Shown here one piece after another: positions 23,381 through 36,200 of a stretch of DNA of 64,000 bases (positions are counted from its first letter, which is position 1; each line of letters opens with the position of its first letter). Under the pieces are notes generated by a model. That model worked only from the letters and a program-made list of their open reading frames with translations, was not told where the DNA came from and made no database searches. Origin of the DNA: Paramyrothecium sp. XJ0827 (lineage: Eukaryota; Ascomycota; Sordariomycetes; Hypocreales; Stachybotryaceae); the NCBI GenBank assembly GCA_020881915.1, contig JAJFPB010000003.1:3720001-3784000 (forward strand), in the 5' to 3' direction. A program made the translations under genes and the position numbers.

Positions 23381-24951
23381 CTACAGCGCCTTTCTCGCCA
23401 GTGCTGACCTCCCTCGACCACCACTTCTCAACAATCCAGCCATTATCTGCGCATCAACGTCTTTCTGATCAATCTCATCCCTTCCCTCACCTATAGTCAT
23501 CTTCCCTCCATTCTGTAGCCGGGTTCTTTTTGCCCTACGCCGCTTGCTAAGAGTCTCATTTGCCTGTCGAAGGATCTGGTTCTCAGACTTTAATAATGCT
23601 ATTTGATGCATTATCGCCTTCGTTCCCTTAGAAAATGACTTAAGCGCATCAACAATAGATGCTGGGGAGCTTCCTGGTGCCTTCTGATTCGTCTTTCAAG
23701 GTATTCAGATTGAGAGGTAGCCTCAAGGACCGTCTTTGGCGTCTTGGGCACCCAAGGGTCGGGGAGGCCGGCCTCCTCCTCAATCGGTGTTGGAGTTCGT
23801 ACCTGCACATCAAGCTTCGATATGACACTTTCTGGGTCTAAAGGAACAAGCCCGGCCCCTCTAAAACCCCCTTTGATATTAATTTCTATTATGGCGGCTT
23901 GGTGGGCGGCGTAAAATGCCAGAAAGAACTCAGTCTTAGAAACGTGGGTTATAGAGCACCTGATCAGATGCTCTATTTCTCGACCGTATGCCTTTTGAGT
24001 GGCCCAAAGCACCCGACATCAAGAGGCTGAAGTAGGTGAGACGAATGAGGCGGCATACACAGCGTAATGATATGGTTATCTTCACAATATTTCTCAAAGT
24101 CAACCGAGTGGTGACTTCCATGCCCATCGAGGATCAGAAGACGATAGCGACCGGTTGATCGGGCCTTGGTATGCCGGTCAAAGTGTTTTAGCCACTCAAG
24201 GCCGGTCTCATTGTCGGTCCAACCATTTTGAGTTGTCGCAATAGCCCAGTCGCCCGGAAGGTTGCTTTCCTGGTACCAGCTTGCGAGGTGATATTGGCCC
24301 GCGACCACGATGAACGGCGCGATCGCCCAGCCTTCGGCATTAATCGCCTGAATGACTGTAACCCATTCCCGGTTTCCAGGCTGGACTGATTTCGGGTTTC
24401 CACGCCTATCTGCACCTGTGACGACCATTCCGCTTGCAATTATGCCCATCATAAAGCCGGTCTCATCAAAGTTGTAGATATCGGCTAGGTCGATGCCATA
24501 TTTCGCGATTGTGTTCTCCACGAGCCGGAACCAATTGCGAATAATGGTTGGATCTTCGCATTTAGCCCTCTGATAGTCATATTTACGAAAAAACGCGTCT
24601 TGAGCTCTGGTTGTCGCCTGACGAAGTTGGAAGCCCAGCGCTTGCCGACAGGTGACGCGTCGCGGTCAGCGAGCAGTCGGTTGGCCATTTCTTCAACACC
24701 ACGCAGTCGCGGGGAAATCCTCGCGAATCCAGGTCGAGAATGAACTGGACAATAATCTGCTCCTCTAGATCGGATAGTCTCCGTGAGTTGGGGATGGTAT
24801 CGCGCCGAGACTGGATGCCCCTCTGTCGGCGACGAAGGGCATAATAATCCACCTGGTATAATCTTGCGGCGGGTCGTAGACCCAGTTTCGGGTCATTTTG
24901 AAGGGCCCGAAGAGCGAGAAGCATATTAGCTTCATTATTTGATTGTGACAT
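23381..24951 (-). pseudogene. Fot1-like DDE transposase with four frame breaks
   Basis: Begins at ATG 24951 (MSQSNNEANMLLALRALQND) with a helix-turn-helix region (GLRPAARLYQVDYYALRRR). The catalytic domain shows the three acidic positions: YNFDETGFMMG, LLILDGHGSHHSV and LLQPLDVGCFGPLKR. The tail is basic (LSKRRRAKRTRLQ) and ends at 23381. The frame changes at about 24711-24717, 24588-24593, 23991-23992 and 23673-23674. Each shift is the same size, equal to one missing base, and each lies in or beside a short homopolymer run; coding similarity resumes immediately. No other decay (stops or deletions) was seen. It could be a recently inactivated copy or an under-called repeat in the assembly. 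Confidence 0.85.
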
Positions 24952-25001
24952 ATTTGGTGGTTGAGAAATAGTTGATTAGATGTAAAGAGGAGAGATTGAG
25001 T

Positions 25002-25049
25002 AATTTTTGGTGCACTCGCTTGGTTGGTGCACTCGCTTATCATGTACGT
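25002..25049 (-). repeat. Right terminal inverted repeat (48 bp)
   Basis: Exact reverse complement of 23196-23243, including the doubled aagcgagtgcacca unit; identity stops just inside, where the left has cac and the right complement has act. Confidence 0.95.
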
Positions 25050-25870
25050 TATTACAAATTATTATTTTATTAAACTAGGGAAATACATACTACACTCAAG
25101 CAAAAGATAATCTGGGATTTTCTCTAATACAAGATGCCTTAAGGTAAAGGCCTTAAGTATCTAGTAATTAGATTGCTATATAGCTACTTTAAATTACTAG
25201 ATCTTTTATTTTAGGCTTCCTAGAATGGGCCTAAAAACTTAAATTAAATAAGAAAAAGGTAGAAAATTATACTAACTCTTACTAGCATTAGGCCCTTCCT
25301 AATAAAGAAGAATCCTAGTATTTCCCTTACTAGCTTTAGGTAGTTAACTAAAAACAGGAGCTAGAAATCCCGCTCTAATATATTATCTTTATTATGGGGC
25401 TTTCTAAGGGGGATACCTTAGGGACCTATAGTAGCTATATATAGGGATATAAAAAGCAGGTTTAGTAGAGCTGAATACTAGTAAAGCTTTTGCTATAGGG
25501 CTTAATAGCTAAGTAGTATAAGATTTATTACTAGGATCAGTATCTTCCCTTTTTCTATTATAATCTTAAGAAAGGCTATAATATTTATTAGTATTAAGAT
25601 ATTAATATTCCACTTATTTTTCTTACTTAAAATTAAAAATTATATAAATAAGAATTTAAGTTAAAAAATTATAAGAATTTTATACTAATAACTATTTAAA
25701 AAGCTTAAATATCTTATTAGGGCACTAAATAAAATTATATTAGTATTTAATCTCTTCTAGGAATATGATAACTAGGATTATAAGATTCCTATATAAAGCT
25801 ACTTTACCTATTCTTATTATATCCCTATTTTAGATTTAGGGATAATAAAATATTTCTAGGTAGGCAGGAA

Positions 25871-26510
25871 CTTTTAAAATGCTCTCCCACATATGAAATA
25901 CGTAGTATTTTTCGCCTACCGTGGATAGAAGGTACCTACCTACCTATGAGCCTACCCCAGGTGTCTCGTCAGGGATTAAACCTCAATATCACCGCTTTGG
26001 TCGCTGATGGGGATTATGGTCAGTCTGTTCGTGATCAAAACGGCAATATCACTGTTTTATTCCTTTTAAAATACGGTGGGTGTGCTGCTAGGTAGGTGAC
26101 ATGGATCACTGCAGTGTGAACGTGGCAATTAGTGGCCGTAGTCGCCCGCTTTTATAGTGACCCTGGGTACATATTCCTTCAACAACAAAATAGTGGCCGA
26201 GTGGGGTGTCGCGGATGGGCTGTCCTGCATCTTCGTTGCGTTAGCCGTTCGCCCGCTGGGTCGAGCAAAGGGCGATGCCTGGTTGCGGAGATGTCGAAGC
26301 AACTAGTGAAACATTGTGGGAATGCGTTGCATCTGCTGACCGCTGATTCCGCTGATTCCTTACTAATTGGGGGGACATCTCACGCAATCTAGATGGTCCA
26401 CTTGGAAGGACTAAGAACGTTCAACTCAGCATCGCCATCGACCATTTTGACAGCTATCATCATCTTCTTCACGTTTATGAACAAGTCTATCCAACCGATA
26501 TTGAATCAAA
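25871..26510. other. Intergenic: promoter region of the Dabb-domain gene
   Basis: 640 bp of mixed composition. An imperfect direct repeat with core aatatcac (c/t)g(c/t)ttt occurs at about 25985-26000 and 26045-26060. No gene recognised. Confidence 0.45.
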
Positions 26511-27053
26511 ATGTTTGCGCTCACAAGGTCCTTACGTGGCCTTCAACCGTTGACCACTGTTGCGAAGAACGGATTCAATGGACATAGCCGCAGCTACGTA
26601 AGCGTAGCTGATCGAGTGCACCGTGTAACGATGTTCAAGATGCCGAAGGCCGAGGATCAAAAAAGGTTTTTGGAGCAGTGTCGGAAGATGGCTGTTGACA
26701 ATCAGAGGGTAAAATAAATCCCCTACCTTAGCCCTACTCACATTCATTTCCAAGGCTCCCAATCTCACTGAGACCACGAAAACACCTATGTCTGCTTCAG
26801 AGTTATATACTCACGGGTATATTAGAATGGTACGCCTTACATACTCAGTATGGTTGCCGGTCCTGTCGAAGAAGGCCCCCGCACCGAAGGTTACACCTTC
26901 GTCAACAAGACCGAGTTCGCCAGCATGGACGACATGAAGTACTACGAGAGCGAGTGTCCTGCTCATGGAGAAGTGAAGAAAGTCTTAGGTGAGATTACCA
27001 TAGACGGGATGATGACCGTCTTCTTCAAGCCGCAGGCTACTGGAAGCGCATAG
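26511..27053 (+). CDS. Dabb (stress-responsive A/B-barrel) domain protein
   Basis: Two exons (26511-26708, 26826-27053) give 141 residues; the 117-bp intron has GTAAAA and ATTAG ends. The dimeric alpha/beta-barrel domain occupies residues ~37-136: VHRVTMFKMPKAEDQKRF at the start, then YILSMVAGPVEEGPRTEGYT and VKKVLGEITIDGMMTVFF. The first ~30 residues (MFALTRSLRGLQPLTTVAKN) resemble a mitochondrial presequence. Dabb proteins range from stress proteins to small cyclases in polyketide pathways, and this gene lies just outside the metabolite locus. Nothing in it shows a catalytic role there. The gene is small but well supported by frame continuity. Confidence 0.85.
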
Positions 27054-27738
27054 TGTTTGGGATGACTTGAAGGAAGCGGGTGACACAAATACAAATGAGG
27101 TTTGTGGCTTCATGTGTGGCAGAGCAATAGGTGAAGAGAGAGAGTATTTGCCGAGAACACAAAGGCGTAAAACTAGCGACGGTCTGCATAGTGGATTTGC
27201 AGACCACCAGAATATACCTTAAATAGCTAGAGTGGAGCTCGTTCTAGGTAAAAGTAAGTTAGATTACATATACTAGTATTAAGTATATGTAGTACATCTT
27301 AGTGCTAAGAATTCTTAATTAAGAGAACTGAATAAAAAATTAGTTAAAGAATGTAAAAGTAATTCCTTGATTAACTCATTAATTATAAATATGTAAATAA
27401 TAAGTGAACTTCTAAGGAGAGGTAAATTAGAGAATATTAATATAATAAGGAGAAATATATTATAGTATTTGTTATAAGTTAAGATATAATATAAGAAAAT
27501 AAAAGATAAAACATTCTGACTTCTAGAAATAGATAGTAATTAGTTCCGAATAATTAGAACAACTTATTATATTTTTATTCAAGTTCTAGTCTTATGGGTC
27601 AAGATTTCCTAGGTGGTCGCTCATCCTGGGCGCTCGCCATATATGTACGTCATCCTTAATCGTTGCAGGTTATTCCCCCACTGTATCGCATATCCATTTC
27701 TCTTCAACCCACACATAGAGTAACCTCAAAATCTTTGC
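27054..27738. other. Intergenic with AT-rich block (left border of the metabolite locus)
   Basis: Bases ~27225-27590 are strongly AT-rich and TpA-dense like the 23-26 kb island. The 3' flanks of the Dabb gene (plus) and the P450 (minus) lie on either side. No gene recognised. Confidence 0.6.
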
Positions 27739-29489
27739 TCACTCTGTCACTTTGCCAGAGATAAACCTCCACTGCGTTGCCTCCCATCCACTTCGCCTAG
27801 TCAGGCGGGTACCGCACACCGAAGCCTCGTCTTCTGGCTTGCACACCGACGTCGCTTGGGGACACGTAGCCATGGCCGGCGGCTTGTACGTGTCCCAGTT
27901 CCCATCCAAGGGTTCCACATTGTAACCCAGGAGCAGCGCGGTCATGAAGCCGTAAATCTCGGCCGTGGCGAAATTCCGCCCAGGACACATATGAGCGCCT
28001 CCGCCGAATGGGGTCAGGGCAGCACGTCTCAACTTGGCTTGTTCGCTCGTCAGTCCCTTGTCTAGGAACCTATCGGCTCGGAAATCCGCTGCGTCTTCGC
28101 CCCATACTTCCTCCGAGGCATGCATGACTCCTGCAGGCATCTTCACGGCGGCGCCTTTCTTGAGCAGGTACGGGCGGTCATATCTGTCCATGATGGTCGT
28201 GTCCTCCAAAGCGATGCGGTTACAGGTGAATCCATTGCAGATGCGGCTGGCCTCACGGTAGGCGCTGATCATCAGAGGGCACCTTTCGAGGATTTCCTCT
28301 ACGTTAACGGTCACTACATGGCCTGGACCATGCTCCGCAATGGGCTCAACTTCAGCGCGCATTTGGACGACCAGATCGGGCCGCGTGAAGACGTGGATGA
28401 AGAACCAGAATAAGGTCGGGATGGAGTTTGATGTTGGCACATGAATGAGGCCAACTTCAATGTCACCGAGCTTTTGCCCTTCGACGCCGTATTGTCGAAG
28501 AATACCGACCCGATTTCTGATATAGGCCGAGACCTGTTCGTCGTCCTGCTTCATGGACGTGCACCACTTTCCCAAAGCTAGCTGCAGCCTTCGTCTTGCC
28601 TCTTTTGTGCGCTGCAATGTCTTGGAATTGAAAATATGGAAGAACAGGTAAGGCAGACCGGTTTCGAACGTCCTACAATGAAATGGCATTAGCAATGTAC
28701 TACCATCAACCATCGGAGATGGGCTCCGTGAGATGACCTTACCAGACATCCTCTACAAGTTCGTCGGTCCTGATGGGATTTTCAGGACCATACAGAGCCT
28801 CGCATGTAGCGACGGTCATGAGATTGCGCAACCAGAGGTAGGTATTATCAACGCCCATGCCATCGCCCCCAATGCTATTAATGTGCTTTGAAACGTGCTT
28901 GAGGGAGGTGACATTCAACTGGTGGATGTGCTGAGCAGTAGTCCCATCATAGAGGCTCTTGAAGTATTCGGGCAAGACGTTTGTCTGCATGAGCACTTCA
29001 TGATACGCATCATCGAAGCCCGTCACCTTCTGGGCACCCCTTATGGCAAAAGGGGTGAAGGAGAGGTTCTTGTTGCAATACGCCGACTGGACTAGAATGG
29101 GGTCCGTTATCGCATACAGTTTACTTCTCAAAATGGGAATAGTTGCGATGGGCATGTGATATTTTTTGCTGTTGAGGAGCGTATGTGTTAGTGGCCGTGG
29201 CACGACGTCGTTGCGTCTATCGTTTCCAGCAGTGCTCTGGCTACACTGGAACAGGGAGAGACGTATGGATGTGTACTCACTCGAGACGTTTGAAGAATGC
29301 TTCCTGGTCCTTGAGTATACTGTAGAAATGGCCAAATATGGGGATGTTATGCCTAAGGATCGGAGGCTCAAGGCCGTCGACGCTTGTCTCGAGCGCCCGC
29401 CCGACGAAGAAGAGCAGAGCACATGCTGCCAGGCCAAGAATGACGGGCTTGGATAGCAGCAGGTCAACAATGCCCTCTGTTAGTGCCAT
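27739..29489 (-). CDS. Cytochrome P450 of the PKS-NRPS locus
   Basis: Three exons (29489-29281, 29168-28743, 28672-27739) give 522 residues. An N-terminal membrane anchor (KPVILGLAACALLFFVG, residues ~15-31) places it on the endoplasmic reticulum. The K-helix motif is YREASR (Glu-x-x-Arg, about residue 353) and the haem loop is FGGGAHMCPGRNFA with the thiolate Cys near residue 440. The haem loop reads GGGAHMCPG, as seen in CYP7/CYP8-like fungal P450s. It is tandem with the PKS (same strand, 0.8 kb downstream), so it most likely oxidises the polyketide-peptide product; the site and outcome are unknown. Introns are 112 and 70 bp, all in frame. It appears intact. Confidence 0.92.
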
Positions 29490-30278
29490 ATTATTCTGTA
29501 AGAGTATTACTGGGGCGTGGTTGGATAGTCAAGGGCTAGAGTGCGTAACGCCAACCGTCTCGGTGGGTGAAAGACTTATTATGTACCTCAACTATGGGAA
29601 GAGGAGGATCGCCCCAAACGACCCACTGGTTACTTCCTGGATGGGAGGTGTGTAGCCTGCGTTTTCTTGCCTACAAGCGGAGTACTCCACTCGAGGGTCT
29701 TTCTGGGGCCCATCCGCTCTTCCCGTATCGTGGCGGTCAGGCTGAGAGGTGTCTCGACTATGCTGGGGTGTGGCAGGCTGGCTGTTCCACTCGGAGAGAT
29801 TCCTTGGGAATTCGTCAGCTCTACCCATGCAAGCCATGCGTCGTCAGGGTATTGCCTGGTCAAAGCGTCAACACGCGCCAAGAGATGCTCAAGAAAACTG
29901 CGGAGCACCACCCTGGCCATCTGCATTCCTTTACTCCAGGCGCCCGTTCCCGGCACTCGCCAAATCCTGGCACTCTACTCGTTACGTACACCCCAGCCTG
30001 TGCCGTAGCAGTACAGCACAAAGGATGGGTGTTCTCAAGTTTCGTTTTGTGGGGGTTTATCTTCATCCCCTCTGGTCTACACTATTATCTTCATCCCCTC
30101 TGGTCTACACTATCACGTCATTTGTCATTTGGAAGCAAAGAGAAATGTAGTCTGCTACTGGGAGAATAGCATAGCATAGTACAGCAAAAGTTCATGAGAA
30201 AACCTCTAGCATTGATCCAAATGCAGTCTAACATAAGAGTATCTGATCATTCAACACACCTTACATATACCCCCTTTT
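29490..30278. other. Intergenic: P450 promoter and PKS 3' flank
   Basis: 790 bp between two minus-strand genes. It holds a perfect 28-bp tandem duplication (30057-30112). Several overlapping short ORFs on both strands have no recognisable similarity and are regarded as chance. Confidence 0.5.
30057..30112. repeat. Perfect 28-bp direct tandem duplication
   Basis: Two adjacent copies (30057-30084, 30085-30112) beginning ttatcttcatcccctctggt, with no mismatch. It lies about 170 bp beyond the PKS stop codon. Confidence 0.9.
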
Positions 30279-33200
30279 TCATTCTTTAGTTGCCTCAACC
30301 TCCTCCGCCGCCTCCTCCTCCTCCGACTTCACCTTGACCAGCCTAGATCCCTTGGTCACAATCTCGGCCAGTTCATTGATGCTGCTGGTATTCCACATGA
30401 CCAACAGAGGTAGGTTGACTTGTAGATAGGCACCGATCCAGTTTCTCAGCTCGACACCGACCAGCGAGTCCAGACCATATGAGTCCAGACTCCGGGCAGG
30501 GATGATGTCGTCGGATTCTATGGCGAGGATGGTTGCCAGTTGCTTGACAATGGCCGTGCAGACGATGTCCTGGGCCTCTTGGAACGTCGTCGCACCCTGG
30601 AGCGCGGAGCCAATATTGTCAGCACCACCACCAACTGTCTTGCTGCCGGCCTGGTTCTCCGCTCCAAAAATCTGGGCAAGCCTCTTGTCATTTGCCCAGC
30701 GCGCTTCTCCGAGGCCGCGCTCGTCACCGTTGGGCAGGATGCCGAGCGATGACTGGCTGTAAACCGACTTGCGTTGAATAACGTCGCCGAGATGGGATAA
30801 GAACTCGGTAATGGAAACGCTGCCAAGTCCGTTCTTTCGGAGGTTGACAGCGACATCTGGATTCTCACTGACGTAGCCGGCTTCGACAATGGCGCCGATG
30901 TTGACCGCGTAGGCCGATAGGCCCAAACGCTGGCGGTAACGAGCGATGCCATCCTGGAAAGCGCATGACGAAGCGTAATTGCCGGCTCCAACAGTTCCGA
31001 CCATCGACACTACCGACGACAGCATAATGAAAAAGTCCAGGTCATCGGGCAGAAGCTTGTGCAGGTTCCACGTGCCTTGTATCTTGGGGGCCGTGACCTT
31101 GCACCACTGCTCAACTGTCATGTCTTCCAGCAACACATCGTGCAGGACCATGGCAGCCTGGAACAATCCGCGGATCGGGGGCATGGTTTTCTGAATCGTG
31201 GCCAGGGCTTGCTTCAATGATTCCTCCGAACTCACGTCGCACTTATCGACACGGACCGTGACTCCCATAGATGCTAGTTTGTCCAGGAAGTTCTGAGTAT
31301 CTGCGTCAGGCTGAGCAGTCCTGGAGAAGATGACAATGTGGCGAGCTCCCTTCTCTGCAGTCCAGTCGACGAGCCGCTTGCCCAGACCTCCCAAGCCTCC
31401 GACCACAATGTAGGTCGCCTCTGAGCTGAGCTGGGGGGATGGAGGCTTTGATGGGACAACCTATATTACAAAGAAATGCCAGTCAGTATATGCTATAATT
31501 CTTTCTGTCCGCCCTCATTGAATTCACTCACCTGGACCTGAACATCCGGCTCCACGGTCAAGATAACTTTACCCGTGTGTTTGCCAGCTTGAATCAGACG
31601 GAACGCAGTTGCCATTTCCGAAATCGAATACTTGATCAGTCGTACGTGCTGCACGGCTCCGGAGGCGAACAGCTTCAACACATCGCCCAGAAGCTGGGAC
31701 GCCAGCATTGTCCTGGTTGCAAGAATGTGTGCAAAGTCAACGTAGGCGAAAGTGATGTTATTAAGCAGGAACTCCATGGGCATTAGGGCGTTCTCCATGA
31801 GATCCTTACGCCCAATCTCGACGAACCGACCATGTGCCGCCAGTGTGTTGCACGACTCGCGGAACATTTCTCCTCCAAGAGAATTAAGGACGACGTCCAC
31901 TCCGTAGCCGTTGGTCATGGCGCGGATCTTATCGCGGAAGGTGGTGTTACGGCTGGAGAAGATGTGATCCCTGGGAATGTTAAACTCAGTGTTGAGCAGT
32001 TCCACCTTGGCCTCGTTTCCGCATGTAACAAATATCTCGGCGCCGAGATGACGTGCCAGCATAATCGATGCTTGTCCAACCGCGCCGGCAGCCGAGTGGA
32101 TGAGTATACTCTCGCCTTTTTGCAGCCTGGCAATAGTGACCAAGCAGTAGTAAACCGTGCACCAGACAAGGGGCACCCCAGCCGCGTCCGCAAAGTCCAT
32201 ATCATCGGGTATCACATGGCAGCACGAGCCGTGGACCATGGGGTAGTTTGTGAACGACTGGGAATACAGAGAGCAGACGCGGTCTCCGGGCTTGAACTTG
32301 CTGGTCATGTTGGCTCCGACCTCGAGCACGATACCGCTGCAGTCATTGCGCATCTGGGTAATGCCCTCCAGCTGGCCCGAGGCAACCAGCACATCCTTGA
32401 AGTTGATGCTGGCGGCGGAAAGCTGCAGCCTGACACAATCGGGATCCACTGGCCCGGAAATTTCGGGGTTATCCGCCCAGCGGAGGGTGTCAAGCACGCC
32501 TGGAATGCCCAGCTCTGCTGACATGGGTCTGTCGTTGAGGAATGGAGCCTCCTCGGAGGTCGACCTGCCCAGATCCCGGCTAACATAGCTGTCAAAGCTC
32601 GGCTCCGAGCGAACACGGGAAACGTAGATCTGACCCTCCCTTTCCATGTATTCAAGCTCAATCTCCTCGATGGGAAAGCTCAGGTCAGCCGTCGGGCTGT
32701 TCAAAATAGTTGACAGGGCTTCAACGCAGGCCTCCAATCCGCTTTCGAGCTCGAGAGTACAAAGGCGTACAGAGGCGTACTCATAGCGGATCGATCGGAC
32801 GAACCCATAGATCCAGTCACCACTGGGTCGTTGATCTTTCTCCTTGGCCGTGCACATTACGAACAGGATGACCTTGGAGCCAGCGACCCGAGCCTTGAGC
32901 GAGTCGAAGAGCGGGCCATCCATGTCCCAGGCTACACGCTCGCAGAAGTCGGGCATAATGACGCTTATCTTGTCTCCAGAGATGGGTTGGGAGGCAACAC
33001 GGGCCTCCACTGAGCGGTCCCAGAGGTTCTTCTGAAGCTTCTCCGCTAAGCCTGAGTGAAGACTCTCTTCAGAGAACGATACAATTTCAACATCCAGGGG
33101 CGCTGCCGAAGAGGCCGGGACCGGGACTTCACCCACAAAGACATGAATGGAGCCGCCATCGGCCACAGGGTAGTCCTCGAAGAGCGCTTCATTTTGGACG

Positions 33201-36200
33201 AAGCCATTCTTTGAAAGCTTCTCGATCCATTGGGTGCGGGAAAGCATAGGCGAGAGCGTGCGGCCCTCATCGACGCCAGCCCACCAACCAGCAAGCGAGC
33301 CAAAGACAAGACCGTAGTGGGGGAGATTCTCGGTAGGCTCCATCAGGATCAGCTTACCGCCGGGGCGAAGCATCGACTTGACGTTCTCCAAGACGACGTC
33401 GATACTGGGTGTCGCGTGGAGAACGTTGGAAGCGATGAGGATATCGTAGCTATTGGGCTCAAAGCCGTTTTCCTCCGCTGTCTTCTCGGCATTCAAAATC
33501 TTATACTGGACAACGCCATCAAAGTCAGAGAGCAGCTCTCGAGCGGCCGGGAAGAATCCCGGTGATATATCGGTGAAAGCGTACTCGGACGCTAGGACTC
33601 TGTTCGGGGCTTGCAGAGCCTGTAGGACGGGCAAGGTGGCTGATCCGGTGCCGGCGCCAACCTCGATAATCTTCATATTGGGATTCAGACGACCCAACTC
33701 GCCCATGTACGCGGCCATCTGCGCAATACAGCGAGCGTTGCCACCTTCCAAGTAGAGTCCGCTCAGCAGGTTATCTTCGTTCAGGATGGACAGGGGATGC
33801 GTAGTTCCTCGCAGGATCTCGCTCAGGCGTGGCCCCAGACGCCGCGCGACCTCTGCGGAAACGCTACCATCTTCTTCTCCTGCTTTGAGGAAGGCTGGAT
33901 CCGGCTCCTGGTTGGCGAGTGTTTTCATCCATTCATACCAGTTGCGCTGGTATCCTTCGGCTACCTCATCTGCAGGTGTGGAAGCCAGGGCAAGCTTGAC
34001 GTACTTCACAGTCAGAGCCTCCAAAGCCTTGATTTCCGGGATGATGGACCTGTCTTCGAGCGACTTTTTGCATAGTTCATCAATGTGCTTCTGGGTGGTC
34101 TTGGGCATGTAGGTCACCCAGTCCGGAACGTGGCACAAGTCTCGTTTGCGACCTTCGCCGATGTCAACATTTGGCAACTTGGTCGCAACCACTCCCCAGG
34201 CCTGCAGGACCATGTTATCCTCGTTCTGTTTCTCATAAATGCCAATATCAAAGACAAGCTGACTCTCGGTCCGGCTGGCGTGACATGTCACCTCTTGAAG
34301 AGGCTTGGCCCGGTCTTGCTCGGACACAATCATCTTGTCGATGAAAGTGGGCACAACGGGGGACTTGTCATTTTCATCGAAGATGAGGACACCCATCATA
34401 CCATGGTACAGGACAGCGTCCATGACGCCGGGGTGGATTGTGTAGTCTGCCTCAGAGGCCCCGTCACCGGGCACAAAGGACGAGTCTGCGATGCACGACC
34501 CGGAAGCGATCTTGATGTCAGTCAGGTTGTCAAATGGCGCGGTCCAGTTGACACCAATATCTCTTGCCCTGTGGTAGAACTGCTTGGCCTGAACGTGTTG
34601 GGCGTGCGGTGGCAGCGTGATCCGAATAGGGACAAAGCCGTCATCCTTAGTGGCAGACTCCGACTTGAGGACAACCTGTACAAGACCACGGCAATGCTCG
34701 GTCCAAACGTCGTCGGCGGATGTGCTGAAGATACGGAACTCTTGCCATAGCTGGGACGACTTCCTCGCCGACACTGCCTGGGGCCGAAGCGACAGGCTGA
34801 TCTCCAAGTCGGGCTTGTTATTCTCCATGACTAGCGCCTGCGAGAAGGTGACATTCCGGAGGATGTACCGGTCAATCGTTGCTTGGGGATTCCGTATAGC
34901 CGTGTCTTGTCGTGCCGCTTGAAAGACCATGGAGAGGTATGCCGTGGCGGGGAAAATGGTCTGCCCCTGGATAACGTGGCCACTCAGCCATGGGACGTCT
35001 TTCAGGTTGAGGAAGCAACGCCACCTGGGTTCCTGGGGGTTGTTGTCATGGACGAGGCTGCCCAGGAGCTCATGGGGGACGAATGAACGATGTTTGTATG
35101 CCTTGGATACCCGACTCTCGTGCCAGTACGTCTTGGAGTGGTCGAACGGATAAGGGGGAAGATCCGTCAGGAGTTTAGGGGCCGTTTCGAAACCAGCATT
35201 GGCCTTCCAAAAGGCCACGGGGGAACTTTCCAAATACAAGGACCGGAGCATTCCCAACAGGCTGAGCTGGGCATCCTCACCGCGCTTTAGAGACCCAGCA
35301 TAGTGAGTCTTGCCAGCCTCTCCGCTGAAAGTCCTCACGGTCTGCTTGATGGGACTTTCCAGCTGGAAGTGGGATCCCAGCTCAAGAAGCAAGTCGACCT
35401 TGCGCGTGCCATTTTCTCCTACGCATGTCTTCTTCAAAGCGTCAGTGAAGCGGACAGGCGAGACCAGATTGTGCACCCAGTAGTCTCGGGTGATAGGCTT
35501 GTCTCCGATATCCTCGCCCGTGACAGAAGAGGCCATGCTGATATTGGATTTAGGCACGCCACCAGATACACCCTTCAGAGCCTCGTGGTATTTTTCAGCA
35601 ATCTGGAGCATCTGAGGCGAGTGATAGGCAGCTCCTCCGGTACGGAGAAGTCGATTCCAGACATCCTGCTCGTCTAGTCGCTGCTTCAAGGAGTTGATAA
35701 CATCGTCATCTCCAGATACCGTCACGCTCGCAGGGCTGTTGAAGCAGGCAATGGCTATCCTACTGGAAGCAGCAGCACCCAGCTGGTCGATGGACTGCTT
35801 AACAGTCGCCGCTGATGCCCCGACAGCTATCATGGCGCCGGCCTTGCCCTTGTTTTCCTTTCTCAGATCGCTGGCTAGCCGACCGCGGTGATATGCCACC
35901 GTCATGGCATCCTCGAACGAGATGGCTTCGGCGCAGTACGCGGCAGCGATTTCACCGCTAGAATGGCCTGCCACAGCGCTCGGAACTACCCCCAGGTCTT
36001 TGAGGGTGTCCACGAGAGAGATTTGAACCGCCGTGGACAAAGGCTGTGCAATACACGGATCCTCCATTCGGCTCTCTGCGGGCTCCTTGAGCAACTCCTC
36101 AAACAGGTCCCACGAGCTTCCGCATGCCTGCACGCATTTAGCTGCCCGCTTCATACTGGCCGTGAAAGTCGGCCATGTACCCAGCAGGCTCTGGCCCATT

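Larger units (their letters stand above)
23196..25049 (-). mobile_element. Fot1/pogo-type (Tc1-mariner superfamily) DNA transposon
   Basis: An 1854-bp element bounded by perfect 48-bp terminal inverted repeats and flanked on both sides by TA (23194-23195 and 25050-25051), the target duplication of this superfamily. The internal minus-strand gene is a DDE transposase with an N-terminal helix-turn-helix/CENP-B-like region, as in Fot1. Size, repeats, TA site and protein all agree. The transposase frame is broken in four places, so this copy appears non-autonomous as sequenced, although its ends look intact and could be mobilised by an active relative (inference). Confidence 0.92.
22930..25870. 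other. AT-rich, RIP-like island interrupted by a transposon
   Basis: Bases ~22930-23193 and ~25052-25870 are strongly AT-rich and dense in TpA steps with long stop-filled tracts, typical to the eye of repeat-induced point mutation. The Fot1-like element at 23196-25049 sits between them with ordinary composition. The island is presumably older decayed repeat DNA, but I could not identify its parent. Edges are approximate and the RIP call needs dinucleotide counts. Confidence 0.65.
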
